Of a stretch of DNA of 64,000 nucleotides, positions 34,106 through 42,436 are shown one piece after another. Numbering within the stretch: position 1 is the stretch's first letter; the number at the start of each line of letters is the position of its first letter. Under the pieces are notes generated by a model. That model did not search any database. It saw only the letters and a program-made list of their open reading frames with translations, and was not told where the DNA came from. This DNA is from Pseudomonas sp. PDM04 (GTDB taxonomy: Bacteria > Pseudomonadota > Gammaproteobacteria > Pseudomonadales > Pseudomonadaceae). The translations under genes were made by a program, and so were the position numbers. The DNA is taken from NCBI RefSeq assembly GCF_014851765.1, contig NZ_JACVAI010000002.1, positions 310,001 through 374,000 on the forward strand, given 5' to 3'.

Positions 34106-35119
34106 ATGCGCATGCAAGACACGTTCGATGTCATCTATACCCATACCGAAGGCGAGCCACTGTGCATCGTCCACAGCGGTATTCCCTACCCTGCCGGCTC
34201 GAGCATTCTGGCCAAACGGGCCTTCCTCGAGCAGAACTACGACTGGGTACGCAAGGCCCTGATGCAGGAACCCCGTGGCCACAAGGACATGTTCGGGGTG
34301 TTCCTCACCCCGCCTTCGAGCAGCGAATTCGACGCTGGTCTGATCTACATGGACGGCAGCGTGTACTCGCACATGTGCGGCCACGGCACCATTGCCGTGA
34401 GCATGGCGATGGTCGCCCTGGGCCTGGTGCCGCGTGGCAAGGACGGCATCACCAAAATCCGCTTTGAAACCACGGCCGGGCTGGTCGTGGCCGAAGTGGC
34501 ATCGGAAGGTGAAAACGTGCTCTGGACCCGGTTCGAAAACGTGCCGGCCTATGTTGCGGCACAAGACATTCCGATCCAGCTTCCCGGCTATGGCGACCTC
34601 AAGGCCGACCTGGTGTGGGGCGGCAACTATTTCGGCATCGTCGACCTGACCGACTGCGACCTGCGCATCAGTCCGGACAACGGCAGCGAACTGTCGCGCC
34701 TTGGCCTGCTGGCACGGGATCAGATCAACAGGCAGTTGAAGATTCAGCACCCGACCGAGGCGCACATCAACGACCTCAACTTCATCACGTTCTGGCACCC
34801 GGCGACCATCGAAGGCGCGTTCTACAAAAACGTCCACGTCTTCAGCGCCGGCCAGCTCGACCGCTCCCCGGGCGGCACGGGCACCAGCGCGATGATGGCG
34901 ATGTTCGAGGCCCGCGGGAAACTGGGGCTGAACCAGCCGATCCTGTCCGAAGGGCTGCTGGGCAGTGGCACGTTCGAAGGCTGCCTGCTCGGTGAAGTGG
35001 ACCTCAACGGCACCCGCGCCGTGCGACCCACCGTCAAGGGGACGGCGAGCATCCTCGGCACCTCGCGCTGGGTGATCGAACGCAACGACCCGGTGGGCGC
35101 AGGGTTTGTCATCAACTGA
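34106..35119 (+). CDS. Proline racemase family protein with Cys-to-Gly at the second catalytic site
   Basis: A 337-residue member of the proline racemase/4-hydroxyproline epimerase/trans-3-hydroxyproline dehydratase family. The first catalytic Cys is kept as Cys91 in MCGHGT. The second motif, DRSPCGTGT in racemases and epimerases and Thr in the dehydratase, reads DRSPGGTGT, with Gly256. A symmetric two-base racemase is therefore unlikely; a dehydratase or other one-base reaction is more plausible. CCAGGAGTG precedes ATG 34106, 38 bases after the ABC operon, whose cargo is probably its substrate. Confidence 0.9.
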   Translation: MRMQDTFDVIYTHTEGEPLCIVHSGIPYPAGSSILAKRAFLEQNYDWVRKALMQEPRGHKDMFGVFLTPPSSSEFDAGLIYMDGSVYSHMCGHGTIAVSMAMVALGLVPRGKDGITKIRFETTAGLVVAEVASEGENVLWTRFENVPAYVAAQDIPIQLPGYGDLKADLVWGGNYFGIVDLTDCDLRISPDNGSELSRLGLLARDQINRQLKIQHPTEAHINDLNFITFWHPATIEGAFYKNVHVFSAGQLDRSPGGTGTSAMMAMFEARGKLGLNQPILSEGLLGSGTFEGCLLGEVDLNGTRAVRPTVKGTASILGTSRWVIERNDPVGAGFVIN

Positions 35120-35125
35120 AGAATA

Positions 35126-35276
35126 GTGGGAGCGGCTTGCTCGCGAGGGTCGTCAACGATAACGCGCAAACCCGGTGCCCCGCGGCGTTCTCCAGTCCAT
35201 CGCGAGCAGGCTCGCTCCCACAGCACTGCGCTCACCGAGAATCACTGTAGGGGCGAGGATCGTCAACGGTAACGCG
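35126..35276. repeat. REP-type inverted pair plus a 22-base direct repeat
   Basis: GTGGGAGCGGCTTGCTCGCG (from 35126) and its near-inverse ending at 35221 (TCGCTCCCAC) form a separated inverted pair typical of Pseudomonas REP doublets. Overlapping it, GTCGTCAACGATAACGCG (35149-35166) recurs as ATCGTCAACGGTAACGCG (35259-35276), 110 bases on. The element fills the space between the racemase-family gene and the converging MFS gene. Confidence 0.7.
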
Positions 35277-35293
35277 GTTGATCCGATCAGTCG

Positions 35294-36508
35294 TTATTGG
35301 TCGAAGACACGCGGGTTGACCAGGTTGACGATCGTCACCGGCACAAACGAAACGGCCGCCGTGCCCGCAATGATCAACACCGCTGCCGCGACACCCAGGT
35401 GATCGCCGGCGTAACCATACAGCACGGGAGCCAGCGCCCCTGCACCGATGGTGCCGGTGTAGAAAACCGAATAGCTCTTCTCCAGCGTTGCCGGGTCCAC
35501 CACATCGTTGACCGCGCCGTACAGGACCGACGATGTGCCATTGAGCACGACACCCAGCAACGGCAATGCCAGCATGGCCAGGGTCAGGGGCGAAAACAGC
35601 ACCACGGCGATCAACGCTGCGGTCAGCAACTCCGTCAGCAGAATGGTCCTGGCGCTGCCCAGCACATCCGCGATCCAGCCACAGCAGAACTTGCCGATCG
35701 CCCCACCGATGAACACCAGCGTCAGCCCCAACCCTGTCTGGGCCAACGAACCGCCATGAGCCTTGATGATGAACGGCAGAAAGGTGAGGAAACCCATCCG
35801 GACCGCGCTGTCCAACACCGCCGTCGCCAACAGGGCTTGAAAGGCTCGCGGATACCCTGCGGCCGGACTGTCGGCGCGGACGGGTGTTCTGGACACTGGA
35901 GCCTCGCCACCGGCGACGACGTTTCTGAGCAGTGACCAGACCAGTGCAGCGGCCAGCAGCCCCACGCCGGCGTACATCATCAGCACATTGTGATAGGTGC
36001 CGTAGGTCAGTAGAGCGGCGGCCGACGCCGGCAGAATCGATTTGCCGACATCCCCTGCAAAGTTGTAGAGACCCAAGGGTCTTTTCGCCGCACCGCCGTA
36101 AGCCCTTGCCACCATGGCCGAGGCAATGGGATGTTGCACGCTTGCGCCGATTCCCGCGATGACCAGCGCGCCGCCCAAGGCCACTGCGCTTCCCGCCAGA
36201 CCGGCGAGGAACCAGCCCAGCGCGGTCACCACCGTCGAGACAACGAGCAGATGGGCAGGCCTGAATTTTTTCGACAACGTTGCAGCCGGAATCTGCAGGG
36301 ACGCGAGGGTCAACGCATAGGCACTTCTGAGTACACTCAGCCACACATAGCTCAGGCTGAACATTTCCTGCCAGACCGGAAGAAACACATACACCAGGTC
36401 GCTTAAACCATCATGGGCGGCGTGGGCGGTACAGGCGGCGACAAGGGTATTCTTGTTCGAGGTGCGTTTAATATCCGAAACGTCAGATGCAGGAACTGAA
36501 GAGGCCAT
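35294..36508 (-). CDS. MFS transporter, fosmidomycin-resistance-like
   Basis: A 404-residue major facilitator with about 12 membrane segments. The N-terminal AHAAHDGLSDLVYVFLPVWQ pattern matches the Fsr subgroup of drug or metabolite exporters. I chose ATG 36508 (MASSVPASD), since the longer frame from 36613 has no membrane-family match. It is divergent from the LysR gene at 36613, with a dyad between them, so it may be its target. The substrate is unknown. Confidence 0.87.
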   Translation of the reverse strand: MASSVPASDVSDIKRTSNKNTLVAACTAHAAHDGLSDLVYVFLPVWQEMFSLSYVWLSVLRSAYALTLASLQIPAATLSKKFRPAHLLVVSTVVTALGWFLAGLAGSAVALGGALVIAGIGASVQHPIASAMVARAYGGAAKRPLGLYNFAGDVGKSILPASAAALLTYGTYHNVLMMYAGVGLLAAALVWSLLRNVVAGGEAPVSRTPVRADSPAAGYPRAFQALLATAVLDSAVRMGFLTFLPFIIKAHGGSLAQTGLGLTLVFIGGAIGKFCCGWIADVLGSARTILLTELLTAALIAVVLFSPLTLAMLALPLLGVVLNGTSSVLYGAVNDVVDPATLEKSYSVFYTGTIGAGALAPVLYGYAGDHLGVAAAVLIIAGTAAVSFVPVTIVNLVNPRVFDQ

Positions 36509-36531
36509 GGTTTCATGTCGCGCGAGGGTGG

Positions 36532-36548
36532 AGGGACATTGTGTCCCT
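36532..36548. promoter_or_regulatory. Dyad AGGGACA-TTG-TGTCCCT between MFS and lysR
   Basis: A perfect 17-base inverted repeat in the 104-base space between the divergent MFS and LysR genes, 24 bases before the MFS start. It is a good LysR operator candidate, or a leader hairpin of the MFS transcript. Confidence 0.5.
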
Positions 36549-36612
36549 TGGCAACGCATGGCCGTTAATGAAAGGAATTGATGCCCTATGAGATTGTTTG
36601 AGAGGGATGGCA

Positions 36613-37545
36613 ATGGCGATTAGGAAGTTTCCATCCATGACAGCGCTGCGCGGCTTCGAGGCCTGTGCCAGGTACCTGAATTTCTCCCAGGCCGCCCTGG
36701 AGCTGCACATCACGCAAAGTGCGATCAGTCATCAGATCAAGCAGCTGGAAGAGATCATGGGCGCGCAGTTCTTTGATCGCAGCTCAGGCGCCATGACGCT
36801 GACGAAGGCCGGTGCCGAGTTGCTGCCGACTGTCCGCACGTTCCTCAAAGACATCAACGCCCTCGCCGGCCGGTTCGAGCGTGATGCCCAGGGCCAGTCG
36901 ATGGTTGAGCTGTTCGTGCATGACTCCTTTGCCAACACCTGGCTGATCCCTCGCTTGCCCAGGTTCTACGCGGCCCATCCGAATATCCGGATTCAGCTCA
37001 ATACCGATGAGTTTTCAAGATTCGACAACCCCAGCGCACAGGCCGCCATCCGCCTGGGAGAAGAGAGCGCCGCCTGGCCGGGTTTGTTCTCGGAGTTCAT
37101 CCTCCCGGAGCGGATCTTTCCGGTGTGCAGCCCTGCCCTCATCGCCCGCCTGGGGCTGCCCGGCAGCGTGGCGGAGGTCCTCAAGTACCCGATCATCCTG
37201 CGCTGGCGAAGCCTGCAAAATGGGGAAATGGTCTCCACGCCCTCATGGGATTACTGGCTGCAGAAGAACGACCTGTCGTCGTTGCCGTTCGAATGCGTTC
37301 TCACCGTTCCTCACTCCAACATGGCTGTTTCAGCGGCCATCCGAGGCCTGGGCGTGGCCATGGCCCGGACGTCGCACCTCTCCGATGAACTGGACACCGG
37401 ATCCCTTCAAAAACTGGTCACGGAGGAAATGAACTGCGGCACCGGCTATCACTTTCTGTGTTCGCCCGGGAAAGAGAGCACGCCTGAAATCCGCAGGATC
37501 CTGGAATGGTTCAGAAGCGAGAGCCTGCAACTGACGGGTCGATGA
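36613..37545 (+). CDS. LysR family transcriptional regulator (GcvA-like)
   Basis: A 310-residue GcvA-type LysR protein with the PSMTALRGFEACARYLNFSQAA start, ITQSAISHQIKQLE recognition helix and an effector domain (about 90-300). ATG 36613 has GAGAGGG six bases upstream; the ATG at 36607 is too close to it. It is divergent from the MFS gene; the AhpD/ABC operon starts 108 bases downstream on the same strand. Either could be a target. Confidence 0.86.
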   Translation: MAIRKFPSMTALRGFEACARYLNFSQAALELHITQSAISHQIKQLEEIMGAQFFDRSSGAMTLTKAGAELLPTVRTFLKDINALAGRFERDAQGQSMVELFVHDSFANTWLIPRLPRFYAAHPNIRIQLNTDEFSRFDNPSAQAAIRLGEESAAWPGLFSEFILPERIFPVCSPALIARLGLPGSVAEVLKYPIILRWRSLQNGEMVSTPSWDYWLQKNDLSSLPFECVLTVPHSNMAVSAAIRGLGVAMARTSHLSDELDTGSLQKLVTEEMNCGTGYHFLCSPGKESTPEIRRILEWFRSESLQLTGR

Positions 37546-37653
37546 TGGCGCAGTGCCAAGAGCCAACGCATAAGCTCATTCCAACACGATATTTAGAGCG
37601 TGCTCGGGACCCTGCCTAGAATCGGCCTCTTTTGTCAGCGGATCCACGCCACG

Positions 37654-38214
37654 ATGTCTCGCCTTACCGTCCTCGATCGCCAGCACCTCGAACCGTCCAC
37701 CGCCCATACCTTCGACCGACTCTTGCAGGACTATGGCCCCTACGCCAGCCTGCTGGGCGCATTCGCCCACCGGCCACCTGCGCTGGAGTATTTGTTCGGT
37801 TATCTGGTGCAGTCCAAGCGCGATGCGCTGATCTCGCCGCGGCACTTGGAGATCGCCCTGCTCACGGCGTCCAAGGCACACGCCTGCCATTACTGCATCA
37901 CCCTGCACGAGCCGAAGCTGGCGGCGCACGGCATCAGCCAGGAGGCGATCGAGCACCTGCTCGACGACCAGGTGCCGGGGCTTGATGCACAGGATCTGCT
38001 GGTTCGTGACTACGCCCGCCTCGTCACCCTGACCCCCGAGCGCATCAGCGACGACGTCCATCGCCGGCTGCGCGAGTACTACAGCGAAGAGCAGGTGGTG
38101 GAGCTGACCATCCGCATTGCCCTGTGCAGTTTCTTCAAGCGCTTCAATGAAGCCCTCGAAGTGCCGAACGAAGACATCGTCGCTGCCGAACTGCACCCGG
38201 AGCCAGCGGTATGA
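37654..38214 (+). CDS. Carboxymuconolactone decarboxylase/AhpD-like protein
   Basis: A 186-residue all-helical AhpD-fold protein with a redox CxxC, HACHYCITLH near residue 80, as in alkylhydroperoxidase-like enzymes. The start is ATG 37654. Its stop overlaps the ABC ATPase start (ATGA, 38211-38214), making it the coupled first gene of a four-gene import operon. The role may be thiol-dependent reduction of a peroxide or of the imported compound; this is inference. Confidence 0.87.
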   Translation: MSRLTVLDRQHLEPSTAHTFDRLLQDYGPYASLLGAFAHRPPALEYLFGYLVQSKRDALISPRHLEIALLTASKAHACHYCITLHEPKLAAHGISQEAIEHLLDDQVPGLDAQDLLVRDYARLVTLTPERISDDVHRRLREYYSEEQVVELTIRIALCSFFKRFNEALEVPNEDIVAAELHPEPAV

Positions 38215-38993
38215 CCGCCAAGCTGGCGATCAGTCATCTGCGCAAATCCTTCAACACCGATGGCCAGCCGGTACCGGTACTGGACGACATCAACCTGCAA
38301 GTCCAGGCCGGCGAGTTCGTCAGCATCATCGGCCCTTCGGGCTGCGGCAAGTCGACGCTGTTCAACATCCTCGCCGGGCTGCTGGAACACGACAGCGGTC
38401 GTATTGCACTGGACGGCCACGAGGTGCCGCACCTGCGCGGGCGGGTGGGCTACATGCTGCAGCGTGACCTGCTGATGCCCTGGCGCACCGTGCTGGAAAA
38501 CGTGATTGTCGGCCTGGAAGTCAAGGGCGTCGCCCGTGCCGAATCCATCGAGCGCGCGCGCGAGTATTTGCAGGATTTCGGCTTGCTGCCCTTCCAGAAC
38601 AGCTACCCCAAGGAGCTATCCGGTGGCATGCGTCAACGCGTGGCGCTGGCGAGGACCCTGCTGCCTGACCCGGACATCCTGTTGCTCGATGAACCGTTCT
38701 CGGCCCTGGACTACCAGACGCGCCTTTACCTGGAGGCCATGCTGGTCGATACGGCCAGCCAACAAGGCAAGACGGTGGTACTGGTGACCCACGATATCGA
38801 TGAAGCCATTGCCCTGTCGCAACGCATTTATGTGCTGAGCGCGCGCCCTGGCCGGGTCAAGAGCGAGCAACGCATCGAGTTGCAAACCCGTTCACCGCTG
38901 GAGGCGCGTCACGACCCGCGTTTCGCCGGTTACTTCGACCTGCTGTGTCGGGAACTGGACATCCAGACTGCCGCCAGGAAACAGGCCTCATGA
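38211..38993 (+). CDS. ABC transporter ATP-binding protein (SsuB/TauB type)
   Basis: A 260-residue ATPase with Walker A GPSGCGKST, LSGGMRQRVALART signature and Walker B ILLLDEPFSALDYQTR, the form typical of nitrate, sulfonate and taurine importers. It is coupled at both ends by ATGA overlaps. No regulatory C-terminal domain is present. Confidence 0.92.
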   Translation: MTAKLAISHLRKSFNTDGQPVPVLDDINLQVQAGEFVSIIGPSGCGKSTLFNILAGLLEHDSGRIALDGHEVPHLRGRVGYMLQRDLLMPWRTVLENVIVGLEVKGVARAESIERAREYLQDFGLLPFQNSYPKELSGGMRQRVALARTLLPDPDILLLDEPFSALDYQTRLYLEAMLVDTASQQGKTVVLVTHDIDEAIALSQRIYVLSARPGRVKSEQRIELQTRSPLEARHDPRFAGYFDLLCRELDIQTAARKQAS

Positions 38994-39826
38994 CCCCATC
39001 CACTTCAACGACTGCGCTGGCAGTCAACACCCCCGCACCACGAACCCGACGCCGCCTGCCGGTCGGCCTGGTGCAACTGGCGATCCTGTTGCTGGTGGTC
39101 GGCACCTGGGAATACGGCGTGCGCGCCGGGTTCATTTCCGCGTTCCTGTTCGGCTCGCCCAGCGGCACTGCGCTGGCCGGCTGGAAGCTGATCCAGTCAA
39201 GTGAACTGTGGGAGCACGCTTACTACACCTTGTGGGCCTCCATCATCGGTTTTGTCGCCGGCACCGTGCTGGGCACCGTACCGGGATTGCTGTTGTGGTA
39301 CTCGCCGTACGTGGCCCGGGTGATCGAGCCGTTTCTGGTGGCGATCAACAGCGTGCCGAAAATTGCCTTCGCGCCATTGGTGATCCTCTGGTTCGGCACC
39401 GGCCTGGTGTCGAAAATTGCCCTGTCGATTTCCCTGACCTCGATCGTTGCCTTGCTCGCGGCGTTCCAGGCCGCCAAGGACACCGACCCGGACCTGCAGA
39501 AAATGCTGATTTCCCTGGGCGCCAGCAAGTGGCAGATATTCGCCAAAGTGGTGGTGCCCTCCTCCCTGCCCTACGTGATCAGTACCTTTCGCATCAACAT
39601 CGGTTTCGCGCTGGTAGGCACCGTGGTCGGTGAATTCATTTCGTCCAGCTACGGCATCGGCCATGTGATCTTCGTCGCCTCTTCACTGTATGACCTGAAC
39701 ACCGTGTGGGTCGGGATTTTCAGCCTGATGGCGTTGGGCTTTGTGCTCTACGCCGGGGTCGAGTTGGCCGAACGAAAATTGCTGCGCTGGAAAGACCAGA
39801 CCTACGCCACGAACTTCAAACTCTAG
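38990..39826 (+). CDS. ABC transporter permease (SsuC/TauC type)
   Basis: A 278-residue permease with about six membrane segments and the EAA-like loop DPDLQKMLISLGASKWQIF near residue 160. ATG 38990 overlaps the ATPase stop. It forms the homodimeric channel of sulfonate/nitrate/THI5-type importers. Confidence 0.92.
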   Translation: MTPSTSTTALAVNTPAPRTRRRLPVGLVQLAILLLVVGTWEYGVRAGFISAFLFGSPSGTALAGWKLIQSSELWEHAYYTLWASIIGFVAGTVLGTVPGLLLWYSPYVARVIEPFLVAINSVPKIAFAPLVILWFGTGLVSKIALSISLTSIVALLAAFQAAKDTDPDLQKMLISLGASKWQIFAKVVVPSSLPYVISTFRINIGFALVGTVVGEFISSSYGIGHVIFVASSLYDLNTVWVGIFSLMALGFVLYAGVELAERKLLRWKDQTYATNFKL

Positions 39827-39834
39827 GAACTCGC

Positions 39835-40803
39835 ATGAAATTGTCCCCGTCCATTCGACTGGCAGGTTTTGCCCTGGCCTCAACGCTGTCCCTGGGCGCT
39901 GTTGCCCAGGACCAGACCGTGGTCTCGGCCGCCTTCAAATCGGTGTTTTACCTGCCGGTGTATTTCGCCGAGGAGCACGGCTATTTCAAGGACGAAGGCC
40001 TGAACGTGCGCATCGACGTTGCCTCGTCCTCAACCAACGCGCTGGCGGCGGTGATCGCCCGCAGTGCCGACTTCTCGCTGCACGGACCGGAATGGACGGC
40101 GATCTCCTACAGCCGTGGCGCCCCGGTGAAAATCGTCGGCGGCACCCTCAATCGCCTGGGCGTGTGGCTGACCTGCAAGGCAGATGTGACGTTCAACGGT
40201 TTCACCAGCCTGGCCGGCAAGACCATTTCCACCGGCACCATGCCCACCACCAGCACTTCCGCCTTCCTGAGGCTGGCGCAGCAAGCCGGCCTGGACCCCA
40301 AGAAGGACCTGAACATCCTCCAGGTGCCGATGGGCAACGAGATTGGCCCGCTCAGTTCCGGCCAGGCCGATTGCGCCGTGTTGTATGAACCGGGCGCTTC
40401 GCAGGCAGAGGCGCAGGGCTACAAGGTGGTCGCGGCGTTCTCGAAACAGATGGGTCCCTACACCTTCTCCGCCATTTCGACCCGCAAGGACATCGATCCG
40501 GACACCTCGCACAAATTCGTCAGCGGGATCGACCGCGCACTCAAAGCCATTCACAAGGATCCCGAAGCCGCTGTTGCCAGCGGCTTGAAACTGTTCCCCA
40601 ACCTGGACCCGGCCGTGGTGCGCGCTTCGGTACTGCGCCTGATCAACGACGGTGTATTCGCCGACTCGGTGGCGATCGAACCGAAGGCGCTGGAGGATGC
40701 GCTGGCGACGCAGGTGGATCTGGGCAACTTGCAAGAGATTCCGAAGGATCCCAGCTGGATTGATTTGCAGTGGGCGGATCAGCAGGCAAGCAAGCGCAAT
40801 TAA
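39835..40803 (+). CDS. ABC transporter substrate-binding protein (NMT1/THI5-like)
   Basis: A 322-residue binding protein with a Sec signal peptide (cleavage after GAVAQ near residue 25) and the NMT1/SsuA fold (AFKSVFYLPVYFAEEHGYFKDEGL). Relatives bind sulfonates, nitrate, bicarbonate, riboflavin or pyrimidine precursors. It is last in the operon, eight bases after the permease. The ligand cannot be told. The 173 bases that follow hold nothing I can support. Confidence 0.9.
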   Translation: MKLSPSIRLAGFALASTLSLGAVAQDQTVVSAAFKSVFYLPVYFAEEHGYFKDEGLNVRIDVASSSTNALAAVIARSADFSLHGPEWTAISYSRGAPVKIVGGTLNRLGVWLTCKADVTFNGFTSLAGKTISTGTMPTTSTSAFLRLAQQAGLDPKKDLNILQVPMGNEIGPLSSGQADCAVLYEPGASQAEAQGYKVVAAFSKQMGPYTFSAISTRKDIDPDTSHKFVSGIDRALKAIHKDPEAAVASGLKLFPNLDPAVVRASVLRLINDGVFADSVAIEPKALEDALATQVDLGNLQEIPKDPSWIDLQWADQQASKRN

Positions 40804-40976
40804 GCTCAGCGCCGCCCGCCAGAGGGAGCGTGGACCGGTCACCTGGTTTTTCCGCCACGGTTCAACTGCTTGTCCAGCGAAATGTGGCTTCGTTGAGTGC
40901 AGCGCCAGTACCGGGCTGCGCGAACGGCATCAATCCAGCGACTCCGATTCGTTGCTTCCACCTGAACGGGCTGGAG

Positions 40977-41909
40977 TCAACTCGCCGCTGGCGAGTCAAA
41001 CCGCCAGCTCGGCTGCGCCTCGCGCACGACCTCGGCCACCCAGTCCACGAACGCCCTGACGGTCGGTGACAGGTGACGGTTCTTCGGGTACATCGCCGAC
41101 AACGGGACGGCAGGTGAGCTGTAGCGGGTAAGCACGCGCACCAGGCGCCCGTCCGCCAGATGGTCACGCACCATGTAACTGCCAGCGCGGATCATGCCCA
41201 GGCCTTCGGCGGCGGTGACCACGTAGGCGTCGGTGTCGTTGACGATCAGGCGTTCGCGCATGCGCACGCTGCGGTATTCGCCATCAACCACGAAATCCCA
41301 CTCCAGCGAGCGCGCTGTTCGACTGGACAGGTAACCGACCGCCCAGTGATCCGCCAGGTCCTCCAGGGTTTGGGGCTCTCCATGTCTGGCGAGGTATTCG
41401 GGGGACGCGCAGGTCACCCATTCGAACGCGCCGATGCGCTTGGCCACCAGCGTCGCCGAGTCTTCGGGTGTGCCGGCGCGAATCACGCAGTCGATGCCTT
41501 CCTGCACCAGCTCGACCGTGCGATCGTTCATCGTCAGGGTCAGTTCGATTTCCGGAAAGGACGCCTGGAAATCCTTGAGCCTTGGCAGCACCACTAGCCG
41601 CGCCAGCGACAGCGTCATGTCGACGCGCAATCGACCTTGGGGGGTCCCGGCGGAACCCGGGAAGCTGGATTCGACCGCTTCGATGTCCGACAGCAAACGT
41701 CGGCAGTGGTCGTAGTAAAAGGTCCCTTCCGACGTCAGGCTGATGTGTCGGGTGGTGCGGCGCAACAAGGACACGCCGAGAAACGCCTCCAGGTCCTTGA
41801 CCGCACGCGTCACCCGCGAAGGCGGAAGCGAAAGGCTGTCGGCGGCGCGGCTGAAGCTGTGCATCTCGACCACACGGGTGAAAATCTGCATCGACTGAAA
41901 GCGGTCCAC
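40977..41909 (-). CDS. LysR family transcriptional regulator
   Basis: A 310-residue CrgA-type LysR protein: winged helix (about 5-65, SFSRAADSLSLPPSRVTRAVKDLE) and effector domain (about 90-295). It starts with GTG at 41909, supported by GGGGAG six bases upstream; an ATG six codons in is less well placed. A 17-base LysR-type box lies 26 bases upstream and recurs 96 bases further on, before the yghU remnant and gst. Regulation of that thiol-stress island is likely. Confidence 0.87.
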   Translation of the reverse strand: MDRFQSMQIFTRVVEMHSFSRAADSLSLPPSRVTRAVKDLEAFLGVSLLRRTTRHISLTSEGTFYYDHCRRLLSDIEAVESSFPGSAGTPQGRLRVDMTLSLARLVVLPRLKDFQASFPEIELTLTMNDRTVELVQEGIDCVIRAGTPEDSATLVAKRIGAFEWVTCASPEYLARHGEPQTLEDLADHWAVGYLSSRTARSLEWDFVVDGEYRSVRMRERLIVNDTDAYVVTAAEGLGMIRAGSYMVRDHLADGRLVRVLTRYSSPAVPLSAMYPKNRHLSPTVRAFVDWVAEVVREAQPSWRFDSPAAS

Positions 41910-41934
41910 GTCGTCTCCCCTGACCAGGGACTTT

Positions 41935-42047
41935 ATTCCCCATGAAGCAATAAGTTTGAATGTTACGTCGGTAAAACCCGCTCATACCGATGGTTTGCTG
42001 TGAAACGCGCCGATGGGTCGCCCGGACATAATTCCAAATGAGGCAAT
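41935..42047. promoter_or_regulatory. Duplicated LysR-type box upstream of lysR and gst island
   Basis: ATTCCCCATGAAGCAAT (41935-41951) and ATTCCAAATGAGGCAAT (42031-42047) match at 14 of 17 positions and share ATT-N11-AAT ends. They are 96 bases apart, about nine helical turns. The first lies at the lysR promoter, the second faces the rightward genes. Confidence 0.6.
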
Positions 42048-42128
42048 AAAATTAGCCAGATTCGTGTCTAGATGTCCATGACCGCCGTGCCCAGACTGAA
42101 GTCCTACCACTTCACCAGGCATGCCCTC

Positions 42129-42228
42129 ATGAATCCTATCAAGAAGTCACACCTGGCAGCCCTCGCCGTTGCCATCGCCGCGGTCACCGTTGGCACTGCC
42201 CTCCTGGACGACCGCGCGACCGTACACC
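42129..42228 (+). pseudogene. Truncated N-terminal stub with a signal-peptide-like segment
   Basis: From ATG 42129 the frame reads MNPIKKSHLAALAVAIAAV and on to about residue 26, a positively charged then hydrophobic start like a signal peptide. It then runs into unrelated arginine-rich sequence where the yghU-like tail appears in another frame. This suggests that a deletion joined the 5' end of one gene to the 3' end of another. The identity of the first gene is unknown. Confidence 0.35.
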
Positions 42229-42435
42229 TCCAGCCTTTACGGCGTTTACGGGACCCACGAGTTCCTCGCGGTAGAGCAATACACCCACCTTCTTCGTTGG
42301 CACGAGACCCTGGCCGCACGGCCTGCGGTCGCTCGCGGCCGAGTGGTCAATCGCACGTCCGGGGCACCGGGGGAAAACCTGCGCGAACGCCATGATGCAT
42401 CCGATTTCGATTCACTGACCCAAGAGAAAATCTGA
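42229..42435 (+). pseudogene. yghU: 3' remnant of yghU-type glutathione-dependent disulfide-bond oxidoreductase
   Basis: In frame to the TGA at 42433-42435 lies a C-terminal tail: YGTHEFLAVEQYTHLLRW, then RPAVARGRVVNRTSG and ERHDASDFDSLTQEK. This is the end of the YghU/Nu-class glutathione transferase family, which is about 285 residues long. About 69 residues remain and the thioredoxin-fold N-terminal half is missing. It ends one base before the intact gst gene. It is very probably non-functional. Confidence 0.72.
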
Positions 42436-42436
42436 C

